Of a DNA stretch of 64,000 bases, positions 37,664 through 48,024 are shown in pieces. The stretch's first letter is position 1. Each line of letters opens with the position of its first letter. Below the pieces are notes generated by a model. That model was not told the DNA's origin. It searched no databases and was given only the letters and a program-made list of their open reading frames with translations. The stretch is from Burkholderia vietnamiensis LMG 10929 (GTDB lineage Bacteria; Pseudomonadota; Gammaproteobacteria; Burkholderiales; Burkholderiaceae): assembly GCF_000959445.1 (NCBI RefSeq), contig NZ_CP009631.1, positions 2,294,001 through 2,358,000 on the forward strand, written 5' to 3'. A program made the translations under genes and the position numbers.

Positions 37664-37801
37664 GTGTCGCACGACCGCGAGTTCGTGAGCGGGCTGGCGA
37701 ACCGGATCATCGAAGTGCGTACCGACGGCACGCTGTTCGACTTCGGCGGGAATTACGAGGAGTTCCTCGCGAGCCAGGGGCAGGAGTAAGTGTCCCAAGG
37801 C
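37664..37801 (+). repeat. attR: 138-bp direct repeat at the right junction
   Basis: The second copy of the ybiT 3' end has no start codon or upstream coding sequence. It begins 43 bases outside the start codon of the outer tyrosine recombinase. Beyond its right edge weaker similarity to the left flank continues for about 35-45 bp (TCATGTG, then a TGTCCC-n3-GGGACA palindrome). Confidence 0.92.
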
Positions 37802-37906
37802 ACCGGTCATGTGCCCCGGATTGTCCCGTTGGGACAGTCGACTTTCCGGTGACGCTTTCTTAGCGAGCGCATAGCAGAGCACGCAAGGCGTGCTTTGTGA
37901 ACTCCG

Positions 37907-37945
37907 AAGCCCATATTGGCAGATTGCCGGTATGGGCTTTTTCAC
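37907..37945 (+). terminator. Probable original ybiT terminator, now downstream of attR
   Basis: AAGCCCATA (37907-37915) pairs with TATGGGCTT (37931-37939), followed by TTTTTC. A hairpin AGCACGC-aag-GCGTGCT lies just upstream at 37878-37894. Before integration these would have followed the ybiT stop directly. Confidence 0.65.
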
Positions 37946-38353
37946 TTTGGGCGAAGTACCTACTCGTCGGACACCCGCCGTTGGCTTCACCGGAGCGCAT
38001 GCAACGTGGTGCGCGCGGTAAGTCGCGCAAGTAGACAGTTGCCGGCGATTGCAGGCGTCGCGGCGGCTTCGGCGCGACGGATCGCGTCAGGTGTTGCGTA
38101 GCCGCAACGGGATGCAAAATTCTTTTGTCCAGCGACCAGCATTTCAGTTCGGAAGCTCGAGGATTCGTATTTTCTTGGCCGGATTTATACATTCTCAACA
38201 ATCGAAATTTTGAAATCGTTGTCGCTTATCTCGAATTGAGCGCTGCTCGTCAGACCATTGGCGTCTGACCATTGTTGTTCGCTGTATTCGCCGTCAGCAT
38301 CGCGCCTCAGACTGCGTGGTGCCCATCGTAATAAAATCACATCTTGTCTTTAT

Positions 38354-38385
38354 TTGACATTTTTAAAGCGTTTTAAAAATTTAAT
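38354..38385 (+). promoter_or_regulatory. Candidate cdiA promoter in the AT-rich gap
   Basis: A perfect TTGACA (38354-38359) stands in the most AT-rich stretch of the 877-bp gap 37802-38678, but the best -10 candidates have poor spacing (14 or 20 bp). A stem-loop TTGCGAGC-gctg-GCTCGCAA lies at 38518-38537, inside the presumed leader. No ORF before cdiA is supported here. Confidence 0.35.
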
Positions 38386-38678
38386 TGGTGATGATTTTTT
38401 AACATATCCGGTGCTAGGGAAGAGGAAAATCGATGTTTCGCGCGTCATGTATTGATCATTTCTGACAGTGTGCGGTTGTCGCTTCTGCTAGGATCGCGCG
38501 GTGGATAAGAGAGGGAGTTGCGAGCGCTGGCTCGCAATCGCGACATGCATGAGAGGTATTGTCGTTCTGACTATCCGTTCCAAGCGCGTTCAAGATCAGA
38601 CGGCAAATTGTGTCCGGTCCTATCGACGTTGAATTCAAACAGGATTGCAAGCAGGGGCGCAGTGCGCGTCAACGAAGG

Positions 38679-41600
38679 ATGAACAAGAAACGCTATCGGG
38701 TTGTATTCAATCGCGCGCGCGGCGCGATGATGGTCGTTCAGGAAAACGGTACTTCGCCGCATGCAGCCGGGAATTCTCAGGGCGTGAGCACGCCATCGGG
38801 CTTGCACGGAGGGCGTATTGTTTGGCAACCGATCGCGATGGCCGCCGCGCTGCTGTTCGGTGTGCCGCTGCCGAGCATGGCGCAGATCGTACCGACGCCG
38901 GGTACGCCAACGCACGTGATCCAGACGCAGAACGGTCTGCCGCAAGTGAATATTGCCGCACCGTCTGGCGCTGGCGTGTCCGTGAATACGTACAATCAGT
39001 TCGATGTACAGAAAAACGGTGCAATTCTCAATAATTCGCCCACGTTGGTGAACACGCAGCAAGCTGGCTACATTAACGGCAACCCGAACTTCGGCCCTAA
39101 CCAGTCCGCGCGAATTATCGTCAACCAAGTCAACAGCAATGCGCCTTCTCAGCTTCGTGGTTATGTTGAGGTAGGAGGAAATCGCGCCGAAGTAATACTG
39201 TCAAATAGCGCTGGTATTCTGGTTGATGGTGGTGGGTTTATCAATACATCACGCGCGACACTGACGACTGGTACGCCGTATTACGGTGCTGACGGATCAC
39301 TTTCTGGATTTAATGTATCGCGCGGCCTGATTGCAGTGAGCGGAGGAGGTCTGAATACATCGAACGTCGATCAAGTCGATCTGATTGCCCGCGCCGTACA
39401 GGCGAACGCAGCCATTTATGCCAAGAATCTGAACGTAATCGCCGGGGCGAACCAGGTTAATCACGACACACTTGCGGCAACGCCGATTGCCGGTGACGGT
39501 ACCGCGCCTGCCATTGCGATCGACGTAGCCCGATTAGGCGGCATGTACGCCAATCGCGTCTTTCTCGTAAGCAACGAGTTCGGGGTAGGTGTTTCGAATG
39601 CTGGAACAATTGCAGCGCAAGCAGGCGACCTGACGCTGCAATCGAACGGCCAGCTTGTACTCGCAGGCAAGACGACTGCGAGCGGGAATCTTGCCGCAAC
39701 CGCGAACAGCATTCAAAACACCGGCACGACGTATACGCAACAGAGCGCAAACGTTTCAGCAGTTGGTACGTTGTCGAACAGCGGCACGCTGGCCGCGCAG
39801 CAAAATACCACGGTCACCGCAGGCAGCATCAATTCCACCGGGACGCTCGGCGCAGGTGTGAATAACGACGGTTCTGTCGGGAAAAGCGGTGACCTGAATC
39901 TTTCGAGCAGCGGCCAACTGACGGCAACCGGTCAGAACGTTGCAGGTGGTAACGCGTCGATTTCTGGTGGCGCAATCAATCTCGCAGGTAGCCAGACGGC
40001 TGCGAACGGCAATCTGTCGCTGAACGCGAACGCCGGGGACGTGAACCTTTCTAATGCGACGACGAGTGCGCAGGGCGCTCTCAATGCGAACGCAGCGGGT
40101 GCGTTGATCAACGATCACGGCACGCTGTCGAGCCAAGGCAACGCAACGTTGACCGCAGGCAGCATTTCGAATCAAGGCGGCAAGGTATCGGCGCAAGGTC
40201 CGCTGAACGTGCAGTCGAACGGCGCAATCGCGAATCAGGGTGGCACGCTGGTTTCCGAAAATGCGATGCAGGTGCGCGGCGGTGCGATCGCGAACAACCA
40301 AGGCACGATCCAGAGCGCGGCCGGAATGAATATTTCGGGAAACTCGTTGGACAATTCGGCCGGTCGCGTTACATCGTTGAACGGTGACGGTTTGTCGATC
40401 GCGACGACCGGGCAATTGGTCAATGCCGCAGGAGCGACCGCAGCGGGTGCGCAGGGCGGTGTGATCGGTGGAAATGGCAGCGTCAATGTGCAAGCCGGAA
40501 CCGTTGCTAACCACGGTGCGATTACCGCGCAGACGGACCTGCAAGTCGGTGCGCAGTCTGTCGATAACGGCAGCGGTGCGATGTCCGCCGGTCGAAATGC
40601 GACGATCAATGCCGGTGCGCAGTTGACGAATGGGTCGGGTAGCATCGCGGCCGGACAATCCGCGACGGTGAATGCCGCGTCGCTGAGAAATGATGCGGGT
40701 TCGGTGCAGGCAGCACAGTTGTCGCTCGGGGCGACGAATTTGTCGAACCACGGCGGCTCGATTACACAAACCGGGACCGGCGCAATGAATATTGCCGTCT
40801 CGAACACGCTCGATAATTCGAGCAGCGGCGTTATTCAGACCAACAGCACGGACCTGAACCTGACGCCCGCGACGCTGATCAACGACCACGGAAAAATTAC
40901 TCACGCAGGCAGCGGTACGTTGTCGATCGCGACCGGTGCGATGTCGAATCAGGGCGGTACGATCGCGACAAATGGCGCGTTGAGCCTGAAGGCGGCTGCT
41001 GTTTCGAACAGCGCCGGGACGCTGGCCGCGCAGCGACAGGCGGCGCTCGACGTGCAGTCGCTTGATAACCCTGCGGGCAGCTACGTCGGTGCGGACAGCA
41101 TTACGCTGAAGGCTCAAGGCGCTGTCGATAACCGTGCGGGCACGCTCGAAGCGAACAATGGCGTTTCTGTAGCGGCCGATAGTCTCGCGAATGATGGAGG
41201 CTCACTTAAAAACGTGGGCGCGAGCACGTTGTCCGTCACGACGACAAACGCGCTGACGAATACAGCGGGCGGCACCATTGGCGGCAACGGGGACGTCTCG
41301 GTGTCGGCAGGCAGCGTCGATAATTCGAATGGATCGCTGTTGGCGGCGCAATCGCTGTCCGTGCAGTCGAACGGTCAAATTGCGAATGCCGCTGGTCTTG
41401 TTCAGGCGAACGGGAATCTGTCGCTGCGCGCGCAAGGTGCCGTGATTAATAGCTCCGGCCAAATTGAAGCGAACGGCGCAACATCCACGCTCGCCGTCTC
41501 GGGTTCCAGCGTTGACAACAGCGACGGACGTATCGCGAATATCGGCAGCGGTGCAACGACGATCGATGGCGGCGCGTCGATCACGAACACCGACGCGTCA

Positions 41601-44600
41601 GGTAAGGCGGGTGCGGGTACGATTGGCGGAAACGGCGATGTCACGCTGACCGCGCAAACGCTCACGAATGCGCAAGGCGGTCAGACGCTTTCGGGGCATG
41701 ACCTGACGCTTAAAGTAAGTAACAACGTAAACAACGCCGGTGGCGTGCTGTCGGCGGCAAATAATCTGACGTTGAACGGTGCGAATGCAGCCCTTTCGAA
41801 TCAGGGCGGCTCCGTTCGTGCAAACGGCGCGCTGTCGTTGAACACCGCATCGATCGACAATACTTCGGGCAAAATTGGTAATGACGCAGGCAGCGGCGGC
41901 AGCGTATCGATTCAGACGGGCACCCTTGCGAACCAGAATGGCGCGATCGGTAGCGATCAGGACCTGACGCTGAGCACCGGCACGCTGTCCGGCGACGGTT
42001 CGATTATCGCCGGTCGCAACGGCTCGATCACGCTCGGGAGCGATTACACGCAGACGGCCACGAACAGACTGCATGCGAACGGCAACGTGAATTTCACCAC
42101 GTCGGGCAAGCTGACGAACCAAGGCGTGCTGGATGCCAATGGCGCGCTCACGGTGAACGCGGCGAACGTCGACAACCAGAGCGGCGCGGATTTGAATTCC
42201 GCGACGACGACGGTCAACGCAAATGGCGGCACGATCGACAACGCAGGCCGGATCGAAGGCGATACCGTCGTGACCAACAGCGCGACGTTGAACAACACGG
42301 GCACCGTGATCGGTGCCAACGTCACTTCGAACGCCAACACGATTACGAACACCGGGGCCGCTGCTGTCTTCGCCGCAGCTAACCAATTGAACCTGTACGC
42401 AACGAGTCAGTTGTCGAATACGGGCGGCGCGAACCTGTTTAGCGTCGGCGATATCAATATCGCGGCGAACGGTCAGCGCGACGCAAACGGCTTGCTTGCG
42501 AACCGCACGCAGAGTGTACTGAACGATCAATCCACGATCGAAGCACAGGGGAATGTCGAACTTGCGGCCGGCACGTTCACCAATTCGCGCCCTGCGCCGA
42601 CGGTCACGACTGTAACGACCGGGACGACCACCTCGCACCAAACCAAGCGGCAGAAATACATCGTGTGCGCGACGATGAACGCGGACCCGAACGGCGGCTG
42701 TTCGCAAGCGATGTGGGTGAACGGTTATAAAACGGCACTCACTTCAAGCTATAGCCCTGCGCAGGTTGTATCGGAAACGTCCGGACCGAACGCGACCGAC
42801 AAGGTGCTGGTCGTGAACGTGAACGGCAAGCAGCAGACGATTTACTACAACACACTGACGACCAACGCAGACGGGTCGGTTACGGTCAACTATTGGGACG
42901 CATACGACCCGCACGTCAACTACGTCCCGGATACGGAATACAAGACGCGCAGCGACGGTCACAACGGCTATCAGCGTGTCGAAATCTGGCGCGATACCAC
43001 GTCCACGACGCAGCAAGACACGGTAACGAGCCAGGCGCAACAAGCGCAGCTCGTCGCGGGCGGCAGTATCACGATGGCGAACGTCGGCACGATCAATAAC
43101 GACTACAGCGCGATCACGGCCGGCAAGTCGATTCAAATCGGCAGCACGCAACAGAACGGCTCTGTGGGTAGCGGCAGTTATGGCGGCACGATCGTGAACA
43201 ACGTCGGTCGGACGCTGTATCAATATCAGACCGACAACATCGTGTCGATGTACGCATGGAACGAAGACACGACACAGGATCGCGGCACGATCGTTGAACC
43301 GACCGTTGTCCATACGCCGGTCGCGATTGGCGGCACCGGCGGCACGATCATCGCGAATCAGTCGGTGTCGATCACTGGTCAGAGCGTCAATAACCAGAAC
43401 GTCGCCGCGCAGAATTCGGCGACCGGTGCGACCGGTGGCACGCTCGGCAACAATTCGGCCAATCAGGGCGTGTCCGGTAGCACGCTGAACAAGGTCGGCA
43501 TGGCTAACGGATCGACAACGGTCCCGGCCCTGCAATCCGTTGCAAGTGCAACCGGCGCCTTGTCGATTACGTTGCCGACCAGCGGCATGTACTCGATTCA
43601 TTCTGCACCGGGGCAACCGTATTTGATCATCACCGATCCGCGGTTGACGAGTTATACGAATTTCATTTCGAGCGACTACATGCTCGGCCAGTTGAACCTG
43701 AACCCCGCGAGCATCGAGAAGCGTTTGGGCGACGGGATGTATGAACAGCAGATGGTGCGCAACCAGATTACGCAGTTGACGGGCCGCACTTTCTTGCCGG
43801 GTTATGCGAGCGCCGAAGACGAGTATCGGGCGCTGATGACGAACGGCGCGAACTACGCGAAGTCGTTCGGTCTGGTACCCGGTATGGCGCTGACGGCCGC
43901 GCAAATGGATGCGTTGACGAGCGATATCGTGTGGCTGGTTGACCAGACCGTGACTCTGCCCGATGGCAGCACGACGCACGTGCTGGCCCCGGTTGTCTAT
44001 ATGTCGCAAACGCACGCGAATGACCTGCAACCGACCGGTGCCTTGATCGCGGCCGATGACGTTGAAATCCATACGGTCGGCAGCACGACCAATTCGGGCG
44101 TCATCAAGGGCGGCACGAAAACCGTGCTCACCGCAACCGATATCCTGAATCGCGGCGGCACTATTTCGAGCAGCAGCACGAACGGCACGACAGTCGTAGC
44201 GGCCAGCAATGACGTTGTGAATTCGTCGGGGATGATTACCGGTAATCGCATCGCCGTCATTGCTGGCCGCGATATCGTTAATACCACGCTGGTGGACACG
44301 AATGGCGTCTCTGCTGCTTCTGGCGATAGTAAGGTCAATACGGGCCTTTTGGGGCAGCAGGGCACTATCGCTTCAACCGGCGACATGATCGTCAGTGCCG
44401 GTCGCGACCTGACGATGCATGGCGCGAATCTGTCGGCGGGCGGTGACGCACTCGTAACAGCGGCACGCAATATCAACGTCGATACGGTTCAGGCGAACAC
44501 TTCGCAATCCGTGACGAAGAATGCGAATCACCATTGGGAAGAAAACAGCACGACCAACGAGACGAGTGCAATTTCCGCGAATGGCAATCTTGGGATTCAA

Positions 44601-47600
44601 AGCGGCAACGATGCGACATTCAAGGGCGCAGACGTAACGGCCGGAAAAGACCTGAGCGTTATTGCTGGCGGCAATCTCGCGGCAACGACCGTGACCGACA
44701 CCGCACGCTACAACAACGTCGCGACCGACGACAAGACGCGTAAGGAAGTCGATCGCACTTACGATGAGCGTGCGATCGGCACGACTTTCTCGTCCGGAGG
44801 GAATGCCACACTCGCAGCAGTGAGCACCGACGCGAACAAGGGCAATGTGACGTTGACCGGCTCGTCGTTGACGGCAGGGGTCACGAACGGAAAGGATAAC
44901 GGCACGGGCGCGGCCAGCATCGCGGCGACAGGCAATGCCATCGTTAACGAAGGTCGCGAAGAGCACGATAGTTTCGTTCAGACGCAAGCCAAACGCGGCA
45001 GCTTCGTTTCCGGTTCCACCACGGACACGATGCAGAACACGCACGCGAATGTCGGCGTCGCGAGCACCGTGTCGGGCGATACTGTTTCGATCCGTTCGGG
45101 CAAGGATTTGACAGTACAAGGAAGTAATGTCGTTGGTACAAGCGACGTGAGGCTTGCTGCTGCAGGCAATGTGAATATCACCACGTCGCAGGATACGCAA
45201 ACCTCCGAAAGCTATTATTCGAAGCGTGAATATGGTTTCCTGTCGGGCCTGAATCCATTGAATCAGCTTGACGGCGGATTGCAGGGTTATACGATCGGCG
45301 TGCGCAAAACCACGGATGCGCAGCAGGCAACACAGGTCACGAACAACGGCAGCATGATCGGTTCGCTGAATGGCAACCTGAACATCAGTGCGGGCAAGGA
45401 TCTGCATGTCACCGGCAGCACCATACACGCCGGAAACGACATTAATCTCGGAGCCACGAAAGTAACGATTGATGAGGCGCGAAACACCGCTACACAGAAC
45501 GAGCAGCAGTCGTTCAGTCAGACGGCAATTTCTGCGGGCATAAGCAATCCCGTTATCGCGGCAGTGCAGACGGCAAACCAAATGCGCAAGGACGTTAAGC
45601 AGACCAAGGGCGATGCGCGGCTCAATGCGCTCGCTGCTGCAACGACCGGACTTGCGGCGAAGAATGCTTACGATGCAGTCGTGAGTGATCCGACGAGTGT
45701 GGGAGGTGTCGGCATTAATGTGTCGCTTGGCACAAGCCACAGCAATAGCAGTTCATCGGCCTCGTCCAATACGGCAGTCGGCAGCACGGTATCAGCTGGC
45801 CATAATCTGAACATCGCTGCAGCCGGTGCAGGGGCCGATAGCGATATCAATGTGACCGGCAGCACTCTCAGCGCAGGTCACAATGCGACGTTGAACGCGC
45901 AGGGCGATATCAATCTGCAAGCTGCACAAAGTACGGACAGCCAACAGAGCAAGAACAGCGGATCGAGCGCCAGTATCGGCGTGACGTTCGGTGTCGGTAA
46001 ATCGAACGGCATTTCGTTTCAGGTTGGCGTCTCAGGTACGAAAGGGCATGGCGACGGCAGCGATACGACTTGGACCAACACAAACGTTGCAGCGGGCAAC
46101 AAACTCACATTGGAATCAGGCGGCGATACGAACCTGACCGGCGCTGTCGCGAGCGGTAAACAGGTAATCGCTGACGTTGGTGGTGATCTGAATATCAAGA
46201 GCCTGCAAGACACGAGCCATTACGATTCGAAGCAGGCGAGCGGCGGTGTGTCTGTCAGCGTTTGCGTGCCGCCGATCTGTTACGGCGCATCGAGCGTGGC
46301 CGGGAATATCAGCCAGCAGAAGATGAACAGCGATTACGCGGCGGTCGGCGAACAGTCTGGTATCAAAGCTGGCGACGGCGGATTTGATATCAACGTGAGC
46401 GGCAATACCGATCTGAAGGGTGGAGTCATCGCTAGTAGCGATAAAGCTGTTCGGGACGGGGCGAACAGCCTCACAACCGGTACGCTCACGTCGAGCGATA
46501 TCCAGAATCACGCTTCGTACGATGCTTCTTCGATGGGCATTTCGGGCAGCTATGGCGGCGGTACAGGGAAAAATCAGAAAGGCACCGCTGACAACGTAAA
46601 CCCGGTTCCGGGTACGACGCTGCCGAAGACCAACGGCGGTAGTGCACCGGGTTTGCAGGTTGCACCGCCGATCGCGATGAGTGCGTCCGGCGATGCTAGT
46701 TCGGCAACCCGCAGCGGTATGAGCGGCGGCGCACTGACGATTACTGACAGTGCGAAGCAGCAGCAGTTGACGGGCCAAACTGCAGCCGAAGCCGTCGCGA
46801 GCATCAACCGCGATACGTCCAACACTGGTGGCGCGCTCGCACCGATTTTCGATAAGGACAAGATTCGGGCCGGTTTCGACATCACGAGTCAGTTTGTGAA
46901 TCAGGCTGGCACTTTCGTGACCAACCGCGCGAAGGAAGCGGATGCAGCAAAAGCGGCTGCAAACGATCCGAATCTCACGCCGGAACAACGAGCAGCGGCC
47001 CAACAACGCGCCGATCAGTTAACAGCCGAGTGGGGGCCGAGCGGCACGTATCGTCAGGTGCTGACCGCGCTCACGGTCGCGGCCGGTAGCAACGTAACGG
47101 GCGGCATGGGCCAACTCGCGCAAAATGCGACGATCGCATACGTGCAACAGCTTGGTGCGAATCAGATCAAGCAAATCGCCGACAGCCTCGGCAATGAAGA
47201 GGCGCGCGCAGCACTTCATGCGATCGTGGGGTGTGCTGGCGCAGCGGCGAGCGGTCAAGCGTGTGGCGTTGGCGCAATGGGAGCCGCCGCAAGCTCCGTG
47301 ATCGGGAGCTTGATGGCTCCAACGACAAATATGTCTGCAGAGGAGCGAGAAGCCCGCGACAATCTCGTGTCGAGCTTGGTTGCTGGCGTCGCCGCGATAT
47401 CGGGTCAGGATATCGCGACGGCAGCAGGTGCAGCTAAGATCGAAGTCGAGAATAACCAGGTAGCGCTGCCACAGATGGCGCCGCCGCCCACTTGGCTGTC
47501 AGGATTCAAGCTGCCGGGTTTTACGGGACAAAGTCGGGACAAGGGTGACAATGCCATTATCGACAATTCGACCGACCTTGATTCGAGTGCGAAAGCGGGA

Positions 47601-48017
47601 CCGCTGATCAGTCCGCTTGGTGCACAAAGAACGGTTGAGGCCATTATCACGGCACTCACGCCTGACTGGCTTCAGCAGATGATGAATGATCCGCTCACGA
47701 TGGCGGGTTACAAGCCGAATCAGGGTGGCGTCGGTAACATGGGCGCGTTTTTGGGGACACCGGGGTTTGGGTCTGATTTGGACGATGCGTCGCAAAAGAC
47801 GAGATTGACACCGATCGACGGTCAGAGCGTTTACAAGGCAACCAGTGACGTAGGCGCCATCAGCAAGGGCGACTACTTCTATCTCGACGGATTGCACAAG
47901 GATCACCTCGAAGTGTTTGATAGTCGAGGAAAGTTCAGGGCCGTTGTGAACATGGACGGTACCGTGAACCAGTCCAAAACGGACGCAGGGCAGGGGCGCA
48001 GGATTAACGTTAAGTGA
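38679..48017 (+). CDS. cdiA: CdiA-type contact-dependent inhibition exoprotein (two-partner secretion)
   Basis: 3112 residues. ATG 38679 opens the extended signal peptide region (MNKKRYRVVFNRARGAMMVV), with cleavage expected after LPSMAQ near residue 69. The TPS domain follows, with NQFDVQKNGAILNN and ILSNSAGI motifs. A long region of filamentous-haemagglutinin repeats, then haemagglutinin repeats with a cysteine pair (CVPPICYG), then the pretoxin domain ends in VENN at residues 2923-2926. The last 186 residues form the CdiA-CT: its end has D-x-x-H-(4)-E spacing (YLDGLHKDHLEVFD) and a basic tail, resembling colicin E3-type 16S rRNases, which is an inference. The annotated frame extends to GTG 38610 without a binding site. 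Confidence 0.9.
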   Translation: MNKKRYRVVFNRARGAMMVVQENGTSPHAAGNSQGVSTPSGLHGGRIVWQPIAMAAALLFGVPLPSMAQIVPTPGTPTHVIQTQNGLPQVNIAAPSGAGVSVNTYNQFDVQKNGAILNNSPTLVNTQQAGYINGNPNFGPNQSARIIVNQVNSNAPSQLRGYVEVGGNRAEVILSNSAGILVDGGGFINTSRATLTTGTPYYGADGSLSGFNVSRGLIAVSGGGLNTSNVDQVDLIARAVQANAAIYAKNLNVIAGANQVNHDTLAATPIAGDGTAPAIAIDVARLGGMYANRVFLVSNEFGVGVSNAGTIAAQAGDLTLQSNGQLVLAGKTTASGNLAATANSIQNTGTTYTQQSANVSAVGTLSNSGTLAAQQNTTVTAGSINSTGTLGAGVNNDGSVGKSGDLNLSSSGQLTATGQNVAGGNASISGGAINLAGSQTAANGNLSLNANAGDVNLSNATTSAQGALNANAAGALINDHGTLSSQGNATLTAGSISNQGGKVSAQGPLNVQSNGAIANQGGTLVSENAMQVRGGAIANNQGTIQSAAGMNISGNSLDNSAGRVTSLNGDGLSIATTGQLVNAAGATAAGAQGGVIGGNGSVNVQAGTVANHGAITAQTDLQVGAQSVDNGSGAMSAGRNATINAGAQLTNGSGSIAAGQSATVNAASLRNDAGSVQAAQLSLGATNLSNHGGSITQTGTGAMNIAVSNTLDNSSSGVIQTNSTDLNLTPATLINDHGKITHAGSGTLSIATGAMSNQGGTIATNGALSLKAAAVSNSAGTLAAQRQAALDVQSLDNPAGSYVGADSITLKAQGAVDNRAGTLEANNGVSVAADSLANDGGSLKNVGASTLSVTTTNALTNTAGGTIGGNGDVSVSAGSVDNSNGSLLAAQSLSVQSNGQIANAAGLVQANGNLSLRAQGAVINSSGQIEANGATSTLAVSGSSVDNSDGRIANIGSGATTIDGGASITNTDASGKAGAGTIGGNGDVTLTAQTLTNAQGGQTLSGHDLTLKVSNNVNNAGGVLSAANNLTLNGANAALSNQGGSVRANGALSLNTASIDNTSGKIGNDAGSGGSVSIQTGTLANQNGAIGSDQDLTLSTGTLSGDGSIIAGRNGSITLGSDYTQTATNRLHANGNVNFTTSGKLTNQGVLDANGALTVNAANVDNQSGADLNSATTTVNANGGTIDNAGRIEGDTVVTNSATLNNTGTVIGANVTSNANTITNTGAAAVFAAANQLNLYATSQLSNTGGANLFSVGDINIAANGQRDANGLLANRTQSVLNDQSTIEAQGNVELAAGTFTNSRPAPTVTTVTTGTTTSHQTKRQKYIVCATMNADPNGGCSQAMWVNGYKTALTSSYSPAQVVSETSGPNATDKVLVVNVNGKQQTIYYNTLTTNADGSVTVNYWDAYDPHVNYVPDTEYKTRSDGHNGYQRVEIWRDTTSTTQQDTVTSQAQQAQLVAGGSITMANVGTINNDYSAITAGKSIQIGSTQQNGSVGSGSYGGTIVNNVGRTLYQYQTDNIVSMYAWNEDTTQDRGTIVEPTVVHTPVAIGGTGGTIIANQSVSITGQSVNNQNVAAQNSATGATGGTLGNNSANQGVSGSTLNKVGMANGSTTVPALQSVASATGALSITLPTSGMYSIHSAPGQPYLIITDPRLTSYTNFISSDYMLGQLNLNPASIEKRLGDGMYEQQMVRNQITQLTGRTFLPGYASAEDEYRALMTNGANYAKSFGLVPGMALTAAQMDALTSDIVWLVDQTVTLPDGSTTHVLAPVVYMSQTHANDLQPTGALIAADDVEIHTVGSTTNSGVIKGGTKTVLTATDILNRGGTISSSSTNGTTVVAASNDVVNSSGMITGNRIAVIAGRDIVNTTLVDTNGVSAASGDSKVNTGLLGQQGTIASTGDMIVSAGRDLTMHGANLSAGGDALVTAARNINVDTVQANTSQSVTKNANHHWEENSTTNETSAISANGNLGIQSGNDATFKGADVTAGKDLSVIAGGNLAATTVTDTARYNNVATDDKTRKEVDRTYDERAIGTTFSSGGNATLAAVSTDANKGNVTLTGSSLTAGVTNGKDNGTGAASIAATGNAIVNEGREEHDSFVQTQAKRGSFVSGSTTDTMQNTHANVGVASTVSGDTVSIRSGKDLTVQGSNVVGTSDVRLAAAGNVNITTSQDTQTSESYYSKREYGFLSGLNPLNQLDGGLQGYTIGVRKTTDAQQATQVTNNGSMIGSLNGNLNISAGKDLHVTGSTIHAGNDINLGATKVTIDEARNTATQNEQQSFSQTAISAGISNPVIAAVQTANQMRKDVKQTKGDARLNALAAATTGLAAKNAYDAVVSDPTSVGGVGINVSLGTSHSNSSSSASSNTAVGSTVSAGHNLNIAAAGAGADSDINVTGSTLSAGHNATLNAQGDINLQAAQSTDSQQSKNSGSSASIGVTFGVGKSNGISFQVGVSGTKGHGDGSDTTWTNTNVAAGNKLTLESGGDTNLTGAVASGKQVIADVGGDLNIKSLQDTSHYDSKQASGGVSVSVCVPPICYGASSVAGNISQQKMNSDYAAVGEQSGIKAGDGGFDINVSGNTDLKGGVIASSDKAVRDGANSLTTGTLTSSDIQNHASYDASSMGISGSYGGGTGKNQKGTADNVNPVPGTTLPKTNGGSAPGLQVAPPIAMSASGDASSATRSGMSGGALTITDSAKQQQLTGQTAAEAVASINRDTSNTGGALAPIFDKDKIRAGFDITSQFVNQAGTFVTNRAKEADAAKAAANDPNLTPEQRAAAQQRADQLTAEWGPSGTYRQVLTALTVAAGSNVTGGMGQLAQNATIAYVQQLGANQIKQIADSLGNEEARAALHAIVGCAGAAASGQACGVGAMGAAASSVIGSLMAPTTNMSAEEREARDNLVSSLVAGVAAISGQDIATAAGAAKIEVENNQVALPQMAPPPTWLSGFKLPGFTGQSRDKGDNAIIDNSTDLDSSAKAGPLISPLGAQRTVEAIITALTPDWLQQMMNDPLTMAGYKPNQGGVGNMGAFLGTPGFGSDLDDASQKTRLTPIDGQSVYKATSDVGAISKGDYFYLDGLHKDHLEVFDSRGKFRAVVNMDGTVNQSKTDAGQGRRINVK

Positions 48018-48024
48018 GAGGGAT

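Larger units (their letters stand above)
25547..37801. mobile_element. 12.1-kb integrative element in ybiT (prophage remnant or phage satellite)
   Basis: Two identical 138-bp direct repeats (25547-25684 and 37664-37801) bound the element; one repeat unit plus interior is 12,117 bp. The left copy completes ybiT. Two tandem tyrosine recombinases lie against the right repeat. The interior holds a serine recombinase, a tRNA-like gene, a candidate small RNA, several tiny overlapping ORFs and one virion-type protein, but no capsid, portal, terminase or replication genes. The genes are recognisably phage-like and the interior is less GC-skewed than the flanking core. A satellite depending on a helper podovirus is possible; so is a degenerate prophage. 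Confidence 0.88.

Noticed and set aside
37612..37863. ORF crossing attR that would fuse the int start region to the ybiT tail
   Set aside because: It runs in another frame than ybiT and has no binding site; an artefact of the junction.
39700..46200. Possible repeat array or CRISPR in the repetitive DNA of cdiA
   Set aside because: The repeats are imperfect, in frame and encode FHA/haemagglutinin repeat units; no constant repeat with spacers. No CRISPR array was seen anywhere in the window.
39756..47006. Several antisense ORFs of 100-450 codons across cdiA
   Set aside because: They mirror the FHA repeats of cdiA, show no domains and no binding sites.
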